Shown here one piece after another: positions 53,355 to 62,989 of a stretch of 64,000 nucleotides of DNA; positions within the stretch are counted from its first letter, which is position 1; every line of letters starts with the position of its first letter. Origin of the DNA: an uncultured Cellvibrionales bacterium (GTDB lineage: Bacteria; Pseudomonadota; Gammaproteobacteria; Pseudomonadales; GM7GCV1); assembly GCA_913063225.1 (NCBI GenBank), contig CAJXYP010000007.1:1-64000 (forward strand). The letters run 5' to 3'. A model generated the notes under the pieces. The model was not told where the DNA came from and made no database searches. It saw nothing but the letters and a program-made list of their open reading frames with translations. Both the position numbers and the translations under genes were made by a program.

Positions 53355-55436
53355 CTAGTTAAAGTCCCAGTTAACGGCAAAGAAAGCCCGCAATCCTTCA
53401 CCCGGGAAATAACGGTCTCCGGTGAAGGTAGTCCAATCAGCTCTTTCTGCGTATTTCTTATTGGTCAGGTTCATCAGGTTAAGGGAGAAGCTGACGTCTT
53501 CATTTAGCAGATACCGCCCTCGCAGGTTGATCAGATTATGACCATTGTACTGGACAGTATTTTCAGGGTTAGTGAAGTACTCACCCATCGCTACCCATTC
53601 CAACTCGGTAGTTACTGACGGAGTCGGCTGCCAGTTTAAGCGCACACTGCCGAACCTATTGGGCGCCGTATCGACATCATTCCCTTTGATATCTATTCCT
53701 CCCGATAATCGGGAGTTTTCGTAGGTGTGTTTCACATAATTGAAAACACCCTGAAGCAACAATGAATCTGTTAATCGCCGCTCTAACTCAAGTTCCAATC
53801 CACGATGCTGCGTATGACTATCGTTTAGGTTTTCCCGGGCACTGTTTTGGAAGATCCCATTTTTCTTGTTCATTAAATATAAGTTGGCGGAATAATTCCA
53901 GGCGGCATCAGCGCCAACAACATTTAACTCATAGCTATCCAGTTCCACCGAGTTAAGATCGGCGACAGACTGATCGTTCTGAAGACGATAAAGCTCCGTT
54001 GCTTGGGGCGCTCGAAAACCCCGCTGAACTCGAAATTGAACGCTGTGGTCTTGATCAAATACATAGCTAAGACCGAACTTGGGAGAGAGGTTGGCAAAAG
54101 AATCTTCTCTGTCGGCAGGACGGCTGTAGCGGCAACCTAGCGCACAGGGCACTCCGAACTCGTCGGTGCGACCATCAATCATCAAGTTGTCGTATTGATA
54201 TACGATATTTTCCAAACGTAAACCGAGAGACAAATTCCAGCCCTGAGCTATTTCCTGCTCGTAACTGAGGAATCCGGCAATTTGCTGCGCCACTACTTCA
54301 TAGTCGTAGTGCCTACCCTGTGGGATAGTATTTACTAGAAAAAATGACCCCGCCGTTGGGTTTGGCTGAATTTGTTCCAGTGCGGCATCGGTATATTCGA
54401 CGTCCAAACCCAGCGCAAACTTGGCACCATTATCTAAGTCGTGGTAACCAGCTGCCTGCATTCCGAAGCTAGTATGCTCAAAATTTTCTATCGGCTGACC
54501 CGGCAGAAAATGCTGAATAAAGCTCATATCAACGTCTCGCCAGTAAGGTGTTAGAACCAGATCCCAGTCCATCCTATTGAGTGATACCGAGGTCCAGGAT
54601 CTAGAGCTTTTACTGTCCCGATAGGCCTCTGGGTTTGCATTGGATTTTCGCAAGGATGAATCTTTATAGGCGTTGGTCCCCACCAAAAATCCGGCTGTTT
54701 CCTGATTAAGATTGGTATGGGTAAAGCCACCATCCAGTTCGATACTGCTCTCGGTCGCATAGCTGTATAGCCAGGAGGTTTTCTGTTGATCGACACCCGA
54801 ATCCGCTCGATAACCTTGCTCACTAACGCCGCTCAAGAGTAACATTTGCTTAAAGTCTCCATGGTCATATCCCAAGGCTGCCTGAGTTCGGTATGTCCCT
54901 CTTGGTCCCAGTTCTAACCTTAAACGACCGGCTTCGCCAGGCTCTGGCAAAACCACATTTATTAGCCCATGCATTGCGTTGGAACCCCAAAATGCACTTG
55001 CCGGGCCTCTAACTACTTCTATCTGTTCAGCATTTTCTGTGTGAGCGTCAAACATCTCATTGACATTACAGAAGCCATTCGACCGCAAAGGGATACCGTT
55101 TTCCGCAATCAAAAACGCGCCGCAAGCGCCCGCTCCGGTCAATACAGGCGACCTTATAGAGACGAGACTTTCCTGGCCGCTATTTCGATGCACGTTGACA
55201 CCGGGCAAACGATTTAACGATTCTTGATAATGGGTATGGGACACAAGTTGGAGTTCTTGCCAGCCTATAACTGAGATTGACGCCTGAGTATCCGATAGGT
55301 TCTGAGGTTGTCGGGTCGTAGAGATAACGCGTATTTCTTTAATTGGCTCAGCCCTGCTGGTAGTTTGAGCAGTAGAAGCCGTCGAGCTCAACATAAGGCC
55401 AATAGAGATAGTGGTAATCACTATTGTGCGGAACAT
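53355..55436 (-). CDS. TonB-dependent receptor (BtuB/catecholate type)
   Basis: An outer-membrane receptor of 693 residues from the Met at 55436 (GGTAG in front); 55448 is the longer option. The signal is MFRTIVITTISIGLMLSSTA. The plug shows EIRVISTTRQPQNLSDTQAS, LPGVNVHRNSGQESLVSIRS, GACGAFLIAENGIPLRSNGF and EVVRGPASAFWGSNAMHGLI, as in BtuB/vitamin- or metal-chelate receptors. The two cysteines in GACGAFLIAENGIPLRSNGFC may form a plug disulfide. The barrel ends FFAVNWDFN. It is 107 bases upstream of the PQQ dehydrogenase, and might be co-transcribed with it. Ligand unknown. Confidence 0.88.
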   Translation of the reverse strand: MFRTIVITTISIGLMLSSTASTAQTTSRAEPIKEIRVISTTRQPQNLSDTQASISVIGWQELQLVSHTHYQESLNRLPGVNVHRNSGQESLVSIRSPVLTGAGACGAFLIAENGIPLRSNGFCNVNEMFDAHTENAEQIEVVRGPASAFWGSNAMHGLINVVLPEPGEAGRLRLELGPRGTYRTQAALGYDHGDFKQMLLLSGVSEQGYRADSGVDQQKTSWLYSYATESSIELDGGFTHTNLNQETAGFLVGTNAYKDSSLRKSNANPEAYRDSKSSRSWTSVSLNRMDWDLVLTPYWRDVDMSFIQHFLPGQPIENFEHTSFGMQAAGYHDLDNGAKFALGLDVEYTDAALEQIQPNPTAGSFFLVNTIPQGRHYDYEVVAQQIAGFLSYEQEIAQGWNLSLGLRLENIVYQYDNLMIDGRTDEFGVPCALGCRYSRPADREDSFANLSPKFGLSYVFDQDHSVQFRVQRGFRAPQATELYRLQNDQSVADLNSVELDSYELNVVGADAAWNYSANLYLMNKKNGIFQNSARENLNDSHTQHRGLELELERRLTDSLLLQGVFNYVKHTYENSRLSGGIDIKGNDVDTAPNRFGSVRLNWQPTPSVTTELEWVAMGEYFTNPENTVQYNGHNLINLRGRYLLNEDVSFSLNLMNLTNKKYAERADWTTFTGDRYFPGEGLRAFFAVNWDFN

Positions 55437-55448
55437 GTTTCTACCCAT

Positions 55449-55941
55449 AGGAGCTGTGAAATTGGTGCAATCTCTAAATTTCTCTAATCTGCGAAGCGGC
55501 TAGGATTAAGCGCGAGAACTCTCTTTAAACTATCTTTAATCCTTTTTATGCATACCTAGCTTAACTCTCAACACTCCTTTTAACTAGATTCATTAGCAAT
55601 AATTCAGGTCCCTATCCCGGCGCAGTGGGCGTGATTGTCGTTTCGGAAATTGAGCCCTTATGGAGCACGACTACCCGCAAAACGAATCAATAGCCCGCGC
55701 AGTATATCGTTCATACCGAATAACCCTTTTGGGTGAGGATCGAAAATCCGAGTGATTCCCGCCACCTCCGATAATCTACTACGCCCCTATTTCTGCAAAG
55801 CAGATCCTATCTTGGGTTAACGCTTCTCTTATTAAGTTTTACTCTATAGAACATTAAATTCATTAAATTCATTAAATAAAAATGTGACTCTTAATTTGGC
55901 TAGATATAATTTATTCAGATTTTTTCTACGAGAAAGGAATA
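55449..55941. other. intergenic region with degenerate tmRNA-3'-like element
   Basis: 493 bases between divergent TonB receptor genes. It contains the degenerate element at 55619-55770 and a TTCATTAAA-rich direct repeat at 55855-55880 (ATTAAATTC three times). No gene found. Confidence 0.45.
55619..55770 (+). repeat. degenerate element resembling the ssrA 3' end (possible right boundary)
   Basis: Ends GAGTGATTCCCGCCACCTCC-G, similar to the last part of tmRNA (GGTTCAATTCCCGCCGCCTC-C) and to 49971-49994. Short hairpins precede it (CCCTTTTGGGT; GATCGAAAATC), the same arrangement as in 49862-49994. Confidence 0.45.
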
Positions 55942-58486
55942 ATGTTTCAAAAAACATTGGGTTAGAAGTTTCACTAAACATTTTGTAGCAGCAGGCTCTC
56001 TGAGCAGTCTTTTGTTGTTAGTTCCGTCTTTGCCCGTTCTGGCCCAAGACGTTAATACCGGAAATTCGGCTAGAACAGCGATGGAGGAGATTTTGGTAAC
56101 CTCCCGACGTCGTGAGGAGAGTTTGTTAGATACGCCTCAAGCGATCAGTGCGATCACCGCCCAGCAAATGCAAGTTCAAGGTGTTTATAGCATTGATGAT
56201 GCGGCTCAATTTGTCCCTAACGTGACTTTGACATCGGCTGAACGTGCCAACAATACGCGAATTGTGATTCGCGGAATTGGCGGCGGCTTCCCCGATCCTG
56301 TGCGCGTTTTTGGTTCGGGTATGTACATCGACGGGCATTACATTCCGACATCTATTGGCGGATACATGAGCACCGTAGATATCGAGCGTATCGAATTATT
56401 ACGCGGTCCCCAGGGTACATTATTTGGTAAAAATGTTACTGGTGGAGCGGTCAATATTGTTTCTGTCAAACCGGGAGAGGAGTTTGATGCGAGTATTATT
56501 GCTCGACTAACTGATGATGGTCAGCAAGATGTTCGCGGCATGATCAATTTACCGATAACGGAGAACTTCTTTGGTCGTCTTACTTTCGCCAGCGAAGAGT
56601 ATGACGGTTATTACTTCAACAGATTTCTTGACCAAGACGCCGGATTTAGCGACAGCAAGTCCGGTAGAGCGGCATTTAGATGGATTGCAACTGATGAGCT
56701 GACTCTTGATGCAGCCCTCAGCATTGCTACCAAACGCGACGATAATCTGGGTAGCCAATGTCAAGGTTACGGTGAAAATAACGATGCTCCTCAATGGGGT
56801 GGTATGGGAGGCAACCTCGAAAGACGTTTGTACGCTGGAGCGGAAGCAGACTTTGTTGCGCTTTGTGCAGAGGATATGGCAGCAGGGGAATTTGTTTTCT
56901 CATCGGAGAAAGAGACATTTTCGGACGTGGATACTCAGGGATTGTCTATCGGAGCGGATTGGATCCCTCTAGATAGCGGCTCATGGAACAGCGTAGGCGT
57001 AAAAGCCAAAGCGGCCTATAGAAATATGGAGAATCTCTATCTAGCTGACCGTGATTATCTGCCTTGGCCAGTTGATGGCATCGGCAGCGTGGGCCCAAAT
57101 GGTGGGCTTTCCAATGAGACTCTAAGCTTTGAATTGTTATTTGAAGGCGAAGTGAATGACCGGTTCAAATTCACAACCGGGTTCAACTATTTCGACGAGA
57201 CGGCTCTTAGCGGCAACGACAAATGTTATGACGACTTCGTAGCTAGCGGCGCTGAAACGGACCCTACCGCATCAGCTATTTGTGAAGAGGGCATATTTTT
57301 TGAATTAGTTCCGAATAACCCAACGGGTTTAGGGCAGTGGCCTAACGGACCTCGCATTAATAACGGCGGCCCGGCACCTTTCTTCCAGAATGTAAGTGTT
57401 TGGAATCAGTCGATTGGAATCTTTGGTAATGCAACCTATGAAATCAATGATGATTGGATCCTAGATTTTGGTGCGCGCTATACCCAAGATGATCGCGAAT
57501 TTAATAATATTGAATTTCCAGTTACGGGCTGCGATCTCACGGATAACCCCACCGGGTTCTGTGATTTCCAGGGGATTATGAGCCAAGCTACGGTTATTGA
57601 TGAGGGCTTCTTTAATACTGCGGCCGACACCTTCTCCGCGTTCACTCCAATGATCAGTCTGACGAGAACTGTTGATACCGGAATTGTTTACGGTCTTATT
57701 TCTGAAGGCTTCCTGACCGGTGGTTTTAATACTGAAATCAACTCAAACATCCCGGCAGTAGCAGACATCCTCCCCTATGACCCAGAGAAAGTTATTAACT
57801 ACGAGCTAGGCTATAAAGGCCGAATCCTGGATGAAAGGGTAGAGATAAGCTCTAACGTGTTCTTAATGAATTACACCGATCAGCAACGTATTCAGTCGAT
57901 TTCTAACCCCGGTGGAATCTTCGGTAGCGATGACCCAATTCAGATTGTTGATAACGTAGCTGAATCGATAATCTACGGCTGGGAATTCGAAATGCGCGCT
58001 ACCCCCTGGGATGGTGGTTATATGACTCTCGATATCGGGTATCTGAACAACGAATACGAAGATTATTCTTTTGTTGATCCAGGTGACCCTAGTCAGGTTA
58101 TTGATTTCTCTAACGTGATCATCAATGACTATACCCCTGACTGGACAGTCAACTTTGCCGCTGATCATCAGTTCCAGCTTGATGGTGGCGCTACGCTTAC
58201 CCCGCGAGCCAATATCTATTGGCAGTCTGGGCTTGAGTGGGCTGCTGAAGAGAACTGGACTACCAACCAACCGGCTTCCAGCTGTTTCCAAGATAGCTAC
58301 TTTAAGGTAGATGCTCGAGTATCATACGAACCGGCTGATGGTGATTGGGCTCTCGCGGCATATAGCAGCAATCTTACCGATGAGCGTTATATAGATTTCT
58401 GCGATACGTCCCGCAGTGTATGGCGCGAGCGTTTGGCCCGCCCGCAGTCCTTTGGTATCGAGTTTTCAGCTAATTTTGGCAGCTAA
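55942..58486 (+). CDS. TonB-dependent receptor; start region shifted by one base in an A-run
   Basis: An 824-codon frame from 56012 encodes most of a large receptor: plug with EEILVTSRRREESLLDTPQA, RIVIRGIGGGFPDPVRVFGS, and ERIELLRGPQGTLFGKNVTG; barrel ends FGIEFSANFGS. The frame has no proper start there. An ATG at 55942 with a very good ribosome site (AGAAAGGAAT) reads MFQKTLG then stops; if the six-A run at 55949-55954 had five, it would read MFQKHWVRSFTKHFVAAGSL and continue in frame through SSLLLLVPSLPVLAQ to the mature protein. So the gene is probably one base out of frame by mutation, phase variation or sequencing error. A terminator follows. Confidence 0.85.
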
Positions 58487-58510
58487 TTCGTTGCAGTAAT
58501 AAGTAATTAA

Positions 58511-58540
58511 AAATTCGCTCCTTAGGGGGCGATTTTTTTG
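58511..58540 (+). terminator. Rho-independent terminator after TonB receptor
   Basis: Seven-pair stem TCGCTCC/GGGGCGA (one G-T pair) with a four-base loop, followed by TTTTTTT. Confidence 0.88.
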
Positions 58541-58669
58541 TCTACAAAAAATGTGCGGGCAACAAATAGCAAGTATCGGCCTATTTTTTCATAGATACCG
58601 GTCGCTACCCTGTTGCGTTACTTAAATCCGACAATTGGCTGCTCGAGCGGCCAGAGCGAGAACAACAAA

Positions 58670-59149
58670 ATGGCAACATTACGTATTAAGGAAATTGCTG
58701 AAGCTAATTCACGAACCGCAAAATCGGCAATGGCTGCCGGCGGGATGCGATGTGATGTAGAAATGGAAGGTCATACAACTATTATCGATGAGCCGCCGGA
58801 ACGTGGCGGCACTGATCAGGGCGCCACACCCTTGCTGCATTTCTCTGCCGCATTCGCCTCCTGTCAGACGGTTCAAATAGCTAAGGTTGCTGAGTCAATG
58901 AGGCTTAAGCTTGGCGAAATAAAAATTGACGCAACCATCGATACCGGCCGTGATGATGGCCGCGAGACAGGCGCGCGTATCATTCGCATAGTGGGTGCGA
59001 AGTTGGTTGTTAGTATTGAGACCAATGAGTCAGAGAAGAAGATAGACCGGTTAAAGCTTTTAGCGGTCGATCGATGCCCAGTTGGTGCATTGCTGGATGA
59101 TGCAGGTGTCGAACCGGAGTTTGTCTGGAACATCCTTCCATTAGCCTAG
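58670..59149 (+). CDS. OsmC-family peroxiredoxin-like protein
   Basis: A 159-residue OsmC/Ohr-like protein. The start at 58670 (MATLRIKEIAEANSRTAKSA) has GAGAAC in front; a longer start at 58613 gives an odd tail. The two family cysteines are in AFASCQTVQI and VDRCPVGALL, where OsmC has the active-site pair. It would reduce organic peroxides, though some members only bind ligands. It stands alone between two terminators/remnants. Confidence 0.85.
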   Translation: MATLRIKEIAEANSRTAKSAMAAGGMRCDVEMEGHTTIIDEPPERGGTDQGATPLLHFSAAFASCQTVQIAKVAESMRLKLGEIKIDATIDTGRDDGRETGARIIRIVGAKLVVSIETNESEKKIDRLKLLAVDRCPVGALLDDAGVEPEFVWNILPLA

Positions 59150-59225
59150 GGGAAATTTGCCTCAGAGAAAAGTATCTTGATCTTACTGGTCGGCTGCATG
59201 CATACACCACCAAATACTAGCTTAG

Positions 59226-59648
59226 TTCTGGACACGTCTAGGTCAGGCGGCGGCGTTCTGGGGCGGTGGCTCAGGTTGGCCGGGCTTCACAATAGTGATG
59301 CAAGAAGGCGGATGTTTTATCCCGCCCGCGTATGAGTATATTGAGCGCATTCTCGCCAAGCACAGCTACCTGCATGACCTAATTCTTCTTGCCAACAGCT
59401 ACCCAGGACAAGCCGAAGCGATTCGATCTGTAGGTTCCTGGAGCTTTCTGCTGGCGCGCCCCACACTTGATGAAGAGGTGGCGTACAAGCTGACCCGCGC
59501 CCTGCATCAAAACGAGGAGATCTTTGCAGAGCAGTCATTTCAAGCGTGTCAATCGACTGCCGCTAATACGGCGACTGCAGCCTACTCGCCAGAGTTACTG
59601 CACCCCGGCACGCGCCGATACCTGCAGGAAATCGGGCTGATTGATTAG
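59226..59648 (+). pseudogene. TAXI-type TRAP transporter solute receptor, C-terminal remnant
   Basis: About 140 codons from just after an in-frame stop at 59223-59225 resemble the C-terminal third of TAXI family receptors: AAFWGGGSGWPGFTIVMQEG, the region around YLHDLILLANSYPGQAEAIR, SWSFLLARPTLDEEVAYKLT, and LLHPGTRRYLQEIGLID. Full receptors are 310-330 residues with a signal peptide; here neither the signal nor the N-terminal lobe exists, nor are TRAP membrane subunits adjacent. A GTG/ATG at 59295-59300 could start a short peptide, but the missing lobe makes a functional receptor unlikely. Confidence 0.8.
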
Positions 59649-59680
59649 ATTACTTCTTCAAGGGATAGGCTGACTAGCCC

Positions 59681-60643
59681 CTAAGCAGCCGGCAGCGCGT
59701 CGATATGCTGCTCCATTCGACGCAGCATAGTTGGGTCAGGCAGCTGACCAATAGCTCCGCCGAGATTGTCGATCATGTTCGCCGGCTTACTGGTGCTCGG
59801 CGTTATACAGGTTACCGCTGGGTTCGCCGCAATGTACTTCAGGAAGAACTGCGCCCAAGTAGTTGCACCAATCTCAGCAGCCCAATCAGGTAGCTGCTGT
59901 CCGCTAACACGGCTCCAGAGGCGGCTGCGCCCAAAAGGTAGATAGATCAACGTCGCTATTCCCAGCTCTTGGGCCAGAGGCAACATTGTTTCAGCAGCCA
60001 CTCGGTTATCGATGGCGTAGTCGATGCCGATAAAGTCTAGTGGCTCGTTGCGCATAACCTCGGCGAGATCTTCAAAGCGCTGTTGGCCGGTCCAGGTGGT
60101 ACCAAGATAACGAATCCTGCCTTCCTGTTTCAGTTCCTTTAGCATTCCCATCTGAGTGGGTATATCGCCCAGGTTATGCACCTGAATCAGGTCGATAACC
60201 GGCTTTTTGATTATTTCGAAGGATCGCTCGATCTGCGCACGAGCAGCAACCGGGTCGGCGGTCCTAACTGCACTTCGGCGTTGAACCACATTGAGCTTAG
60301 TTGCCCAAAAAATATCGTCGGCCCTTCCTAGCTCATTTACAAAATCACCAGCGACGGCCTCGGAAGTGCCGCCACCATATCCCGGTGCGGTATCAAATAC
60401 CGTACCGCCATTATCCATAAGCGCTCGAAGCACTTCGCGCAATGCGGTCGCATCCTCGCTACCAGCCAGAGACGAAAAGGTAGCCGAGCTACCCAGGCCA
60501 ATCATCGGTAGCTGTTCACCAGTTTTTGGAATGGCGCGCTTTATGAGCCCACCACCCGTTTGTGCCCGCAGTAACTGAGGCATAAAAGCCATGGCGGAAC
60601 TGACTAGGGCGGAGTTCCTTAATAGATCGCGTCGAGTAATCAT
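59681..60643 (-). CDS. Tat-exported aldo/keto reductase
   Basis: A 320-residue aldo/keto reductase with a twin-arginine signal (MITRRDLLRNSALVSSAMAF). The AKR catalytic tetrad is visible as Asp in TVFDTAPGYGGG, Tyr in GYG, Lys in WATKLNVV, and His in IQVHNLGDI. NADPH-binding motifs near the C-terminus are CITPSTSKPANMIDN. Exported AKR proteins are unusual because NADPH is cytoplasmic; the protein would have to fold with cofactor before export. Its paralogue is at 60757-61674. Confidence 0.9.
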   Translation of the reverse strand: MITRRDLLRNSALVSSAMAFMPQLLRAQTGGGLIKRAIPKTGEQLPMIGLGSSATFSSLAGSEDATALREVLRALMDNGGTVFDTAPGYGGGTSEAVAGDFVNELGRADDIFWATKLNVVQRRSAVRTADPVAARAQIERSFEIIKKPVIDLIQVHNLGDIPTQMGMLKELKQEGRIRYLGTTWTGQQRFEDLAEVMRNEPLDFIGIDYAIDNRVAAETMLPLAQELGIATLIYLPFGRSRLWSRVSGQQLPDWAAEIGATTWAQFFLKYIAANPAVTCITPSTSKPANMIDNLGGAIGQLPDPTMLRRMEQHIDALPAA

Positions 60644-60756
60644 TTTGGTGTCTCTGAAAGTTTTTTACAGGGGCTCAACCTATAGATAACCGGCTTTCTG
60701 AGTCAATTCCTTAAAGAATTCTTCACAAATCCTGTTTACCTCAGACAAACAAACCG

Positions 60757-61674
60757 CTACCCCAAACCGTCAATGAATTGCTCCATGCGAATCCTAGCCG
60801 CAGCGTCTGGCATGCCGCCAAAACCTGCCATAAGATTGTCCACCATATGATGCGGTTTACTGGTCCGCGGAATCACAGAGGTAACTGCCGGATGAGAAAC
60901 CACATACTTAAGGAAGAATTGAGCCCAACTTTCGCAATCAAATTCGCTTGTCCACTCCGGCAGAGCAATACCGCTGGTTTTATTAAACAACTCAGCTTTC
61001 GCAAAGGGCACATTTACCATTACCGCTATGCCCAAGTCCTGAGCTAGTGGCAGTATTTGATTGGCCGCATTACGCTCGAGAAGATTGTAGTTAACTTGAA
61101 TAAAGTCCAGATCTTCAGTGCGCATAAGATCCATCATTTGCTCGTGACCGGGATCCCGGTGGATAGTAATGCCTATAAGTCGAGTTTTACCCTCTTCACG
61201 CAATTTGCGAATGCTTGGAAGATGCAGTTCCCAGTCACGCATGCTATGAACCTGCATTAGATCCACCTGCGGCACCCGCAATCGATTTAGGGACCCGTGC
61301 ATTTCATCTACGCCTTCCTGCTCACCCATTGAAAATACCTTGGTGGCAAAAAATAGCTGGTCCGCCAGATTCAGCTCAGCCACTAACTCGCCTATTACCG
61401 CCTCGGCTTCGCCATAACGTGGCGAGGTATCAACTAAAGTGCCACCCTGAGCAACCAAAGCCTTTAGCACTTCACCAAGGGCCGTTCGTTCTTCTGCCGT
61501 TAGAGATACATCAAAGGCTTCGAGCGTACCCAGCCCAATAACCGGAAGCTGTTCTCCGGTTGCTGGAATCGCTTTGGTAAGCATGCGCGCGGTTTGAGCG
61601 CTAATTTTGCCCGCGCTGGCAAGAAGTGCCGCAACGCTAAGCGCCATAAATTGTCGTCTATCAAAAAATGTCAT
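60757..61674 (-). CDS. Tat-exported aldo/keto reductase (paralogue)
   Basis: A 305-residue paralogue of the protein at 59681. I chose the start at 61674 (MTFFDRRQFMALSVAALLAS), which gives a twin-arginine signal; the longer start at 61728 adds 18 residues before it. Tetrad: Asp and Tyr in LVDTSPRYGEAEAV, Lys in FATKVFS, His in MQVHSMRDW. Both genes are minus-strand, 114 bases apart, and probably co-transcribed. They are divergent from the Tat-type amidohydrolase at 61872; all three may belong to one extracytoplasmic pathway. Confidence 0.9.
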   Translation of the reverse strand: MTFFDRRQFMALSVAALLASAGKISAQTARMLTKAIPATGEQLPVIGLGTLEAFDVSLTAEERTALGEVLKALVAQGGTLVDTSPRYGEAEAVIGELVAELNLADQLFFATKVFSMGEQEGVDEMHGSLNRLRVPQVDLMQVHSMRDWELHLPSIRKLREEGKTRLIGITIHRDPGHEQMMDLMRTEDLDFIQVNYNLLERNAANQILPLAQDLGIAVMVNVPFAKAELFNKTSGIALPEWTSEFDCESWAQFFLKYVVSHPAVTSVIPRTSKPHHMVDNLMAGFGGMPDAAARIRMEQFIDGLG

Positions 61675-61871
61675 TGAACTGCCTCTAATTAGAGAGGCTA
61701 AGAATATCAATTCTCTGCAATAGGTCATAAGGGATAATTGCTAAGCTTTATTAATTCACCTCTAAATTCCAATTCCCTATTTCAATATTTGGAGCTCGAA
61801 CAGTTAATGCTTCACATTAAAGTCTATCTGTATCAATCTATCGGTATAGGGGAGAACTAAAATGGGGAAAA

Positions 61872-62930
61872 ATGATTAATCGAAGAGCATTTCTATCTAC
61901 CACCGGCCAAGCATTTGCAGGCGTAGCCGCACTTGGTGGTTCAGCAGTTAACTGGGCTCAGTCGCGCAAAGAAGTTTTTGTCGGCGGCAAGCGTATGAAA
62001 GTTATTGATATCCACGCGCATTGCCTGTTTCAGGAAGTAGCTCCGGTTATTGCTGGTACTTCTATGGAGGGGGCTGATCTTGGCGACTTCCTTACCTTAA
62101 AGCCTCAACGCATCGATGAGATGGATGCCCGCGGAATTGATATTGCGGCCCTTAGCGTAAACAGGTTTTGGTGGTACGCAGCAAATCCAGAGCAAGCTGA
62201 TCAGATTGTTCGCATCAACGATGAAGGCTTGGCGGAATGGTGCGCAAGATACCCAGACCGTTTTGTAGGCCTTACTTCACCGTCAATACAACACCCGGAG
62301 CTTGCTGCCGAACAGCTTGATTACGCGGTTAATGAACTGGGGTTACGAGGCGCTTCTGTACTTGGCCATGTAAATGGCGAAGTGCCAACATCTGAAAAAT
62401 ACGATCCCTTTTGGGCCAAGGCCGAAGAGCTAGGCGTGCCGGTATTTATGCACCCAAACAACGCGGAAAACCTAATTCAACCAGGGCAACTAGGCGCTGT
62501 GGGTGACCTGCCAAATGTCGCAGGAAACCCTCTGGAAACCGCCGTTTTCCTCACACGCATGATTCTTGAAGGCACCTTGGACAGATTTCCTAATCTGAAG
62601 ATTTGCGCGTCCCACGGTGGCGGTTACTTGCCTTCTTATATGGGCCGCTTTGAACATGCCTGCAATAGAAATGGCGCTAACTGCGCAAATACCAAACCAC
62701 TAAGAGAGTATCTTCAAAATCAAATCAGCATCGACAGCATGGTTTTTTCCGAAGAAGGCTTGCGGCATTTGGTAGAGGAAGTTGGTGTGAGCCAGATTGT
62801 CTATGGCTCTGATATGCCTTTCTCTTGGCCTGACACCATAGATATTGTGGTTGATGCCCCTTTCCTAAGCGACGCTGAAAAAGAAGCCATTCTCAGCGGT
62901 AATTTGATGCAGATGCTTAAGATTACCTAA
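61872..62930 (+). CDS. Tat-exported amidohydrolase (amidohydrolase-2/ACMSD-like)
   Basis: A 352-residue metal-dependent hydrolase or decarboxylase of the amidohydrolase-2 family, with a Tat signal (MINRRAFLSTTGQAFAGVAA). Metal ligands are seen as the HxH pair in VIDIHAHCLF, His in VFMHPNNAEN, His in ICASHGGGYLPSY, and Asp in VYGSDMPFSWPD. Related proteins act on carboxylated aromatic or lactone-like substrates (ACMSD, PMDC families). Ribosome site GGGGAAAA. Divergent from the two AKR genes and 59 bases before a sulfatase gene. Confidence 0.9.
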   Translation: MINRRAFLSTTGQAFAGVAALGGSAVNWAQSRKEVFVGGKRMKVIDIHAHCLFQEVAPVIAGTSMEGADLGDFLTLKPQRIDEMDARGIDIAALSVNRFWWYAANPEQADQIVRINDEGLAEWCARYPDRFVGLTSPSIQHPELAAEQLDYAVNELGLRGASVLGHVNGEVPTSEKYDPFWAKAEELGVPVFMHPNNAENLIQPGQLGAVGDLPNVAGNPLETAVFLTRMILEGTLDRFPNLKICASHGGGYLPSYMGRFEHACNRNGANCANTKPLREYLQNQISIDSMVFSEEGLRHLVEEVGVSQIVYGSDMPFSWPDTIDIVVDAPFLSDAEKEAILSGNLMQMLKIT

Positions 62931-62989
62931 TGTATTAATTCTGTCTGTGGCTATGGAGTATATTCTGGCCCAGAATTTTGGGGAAAATT

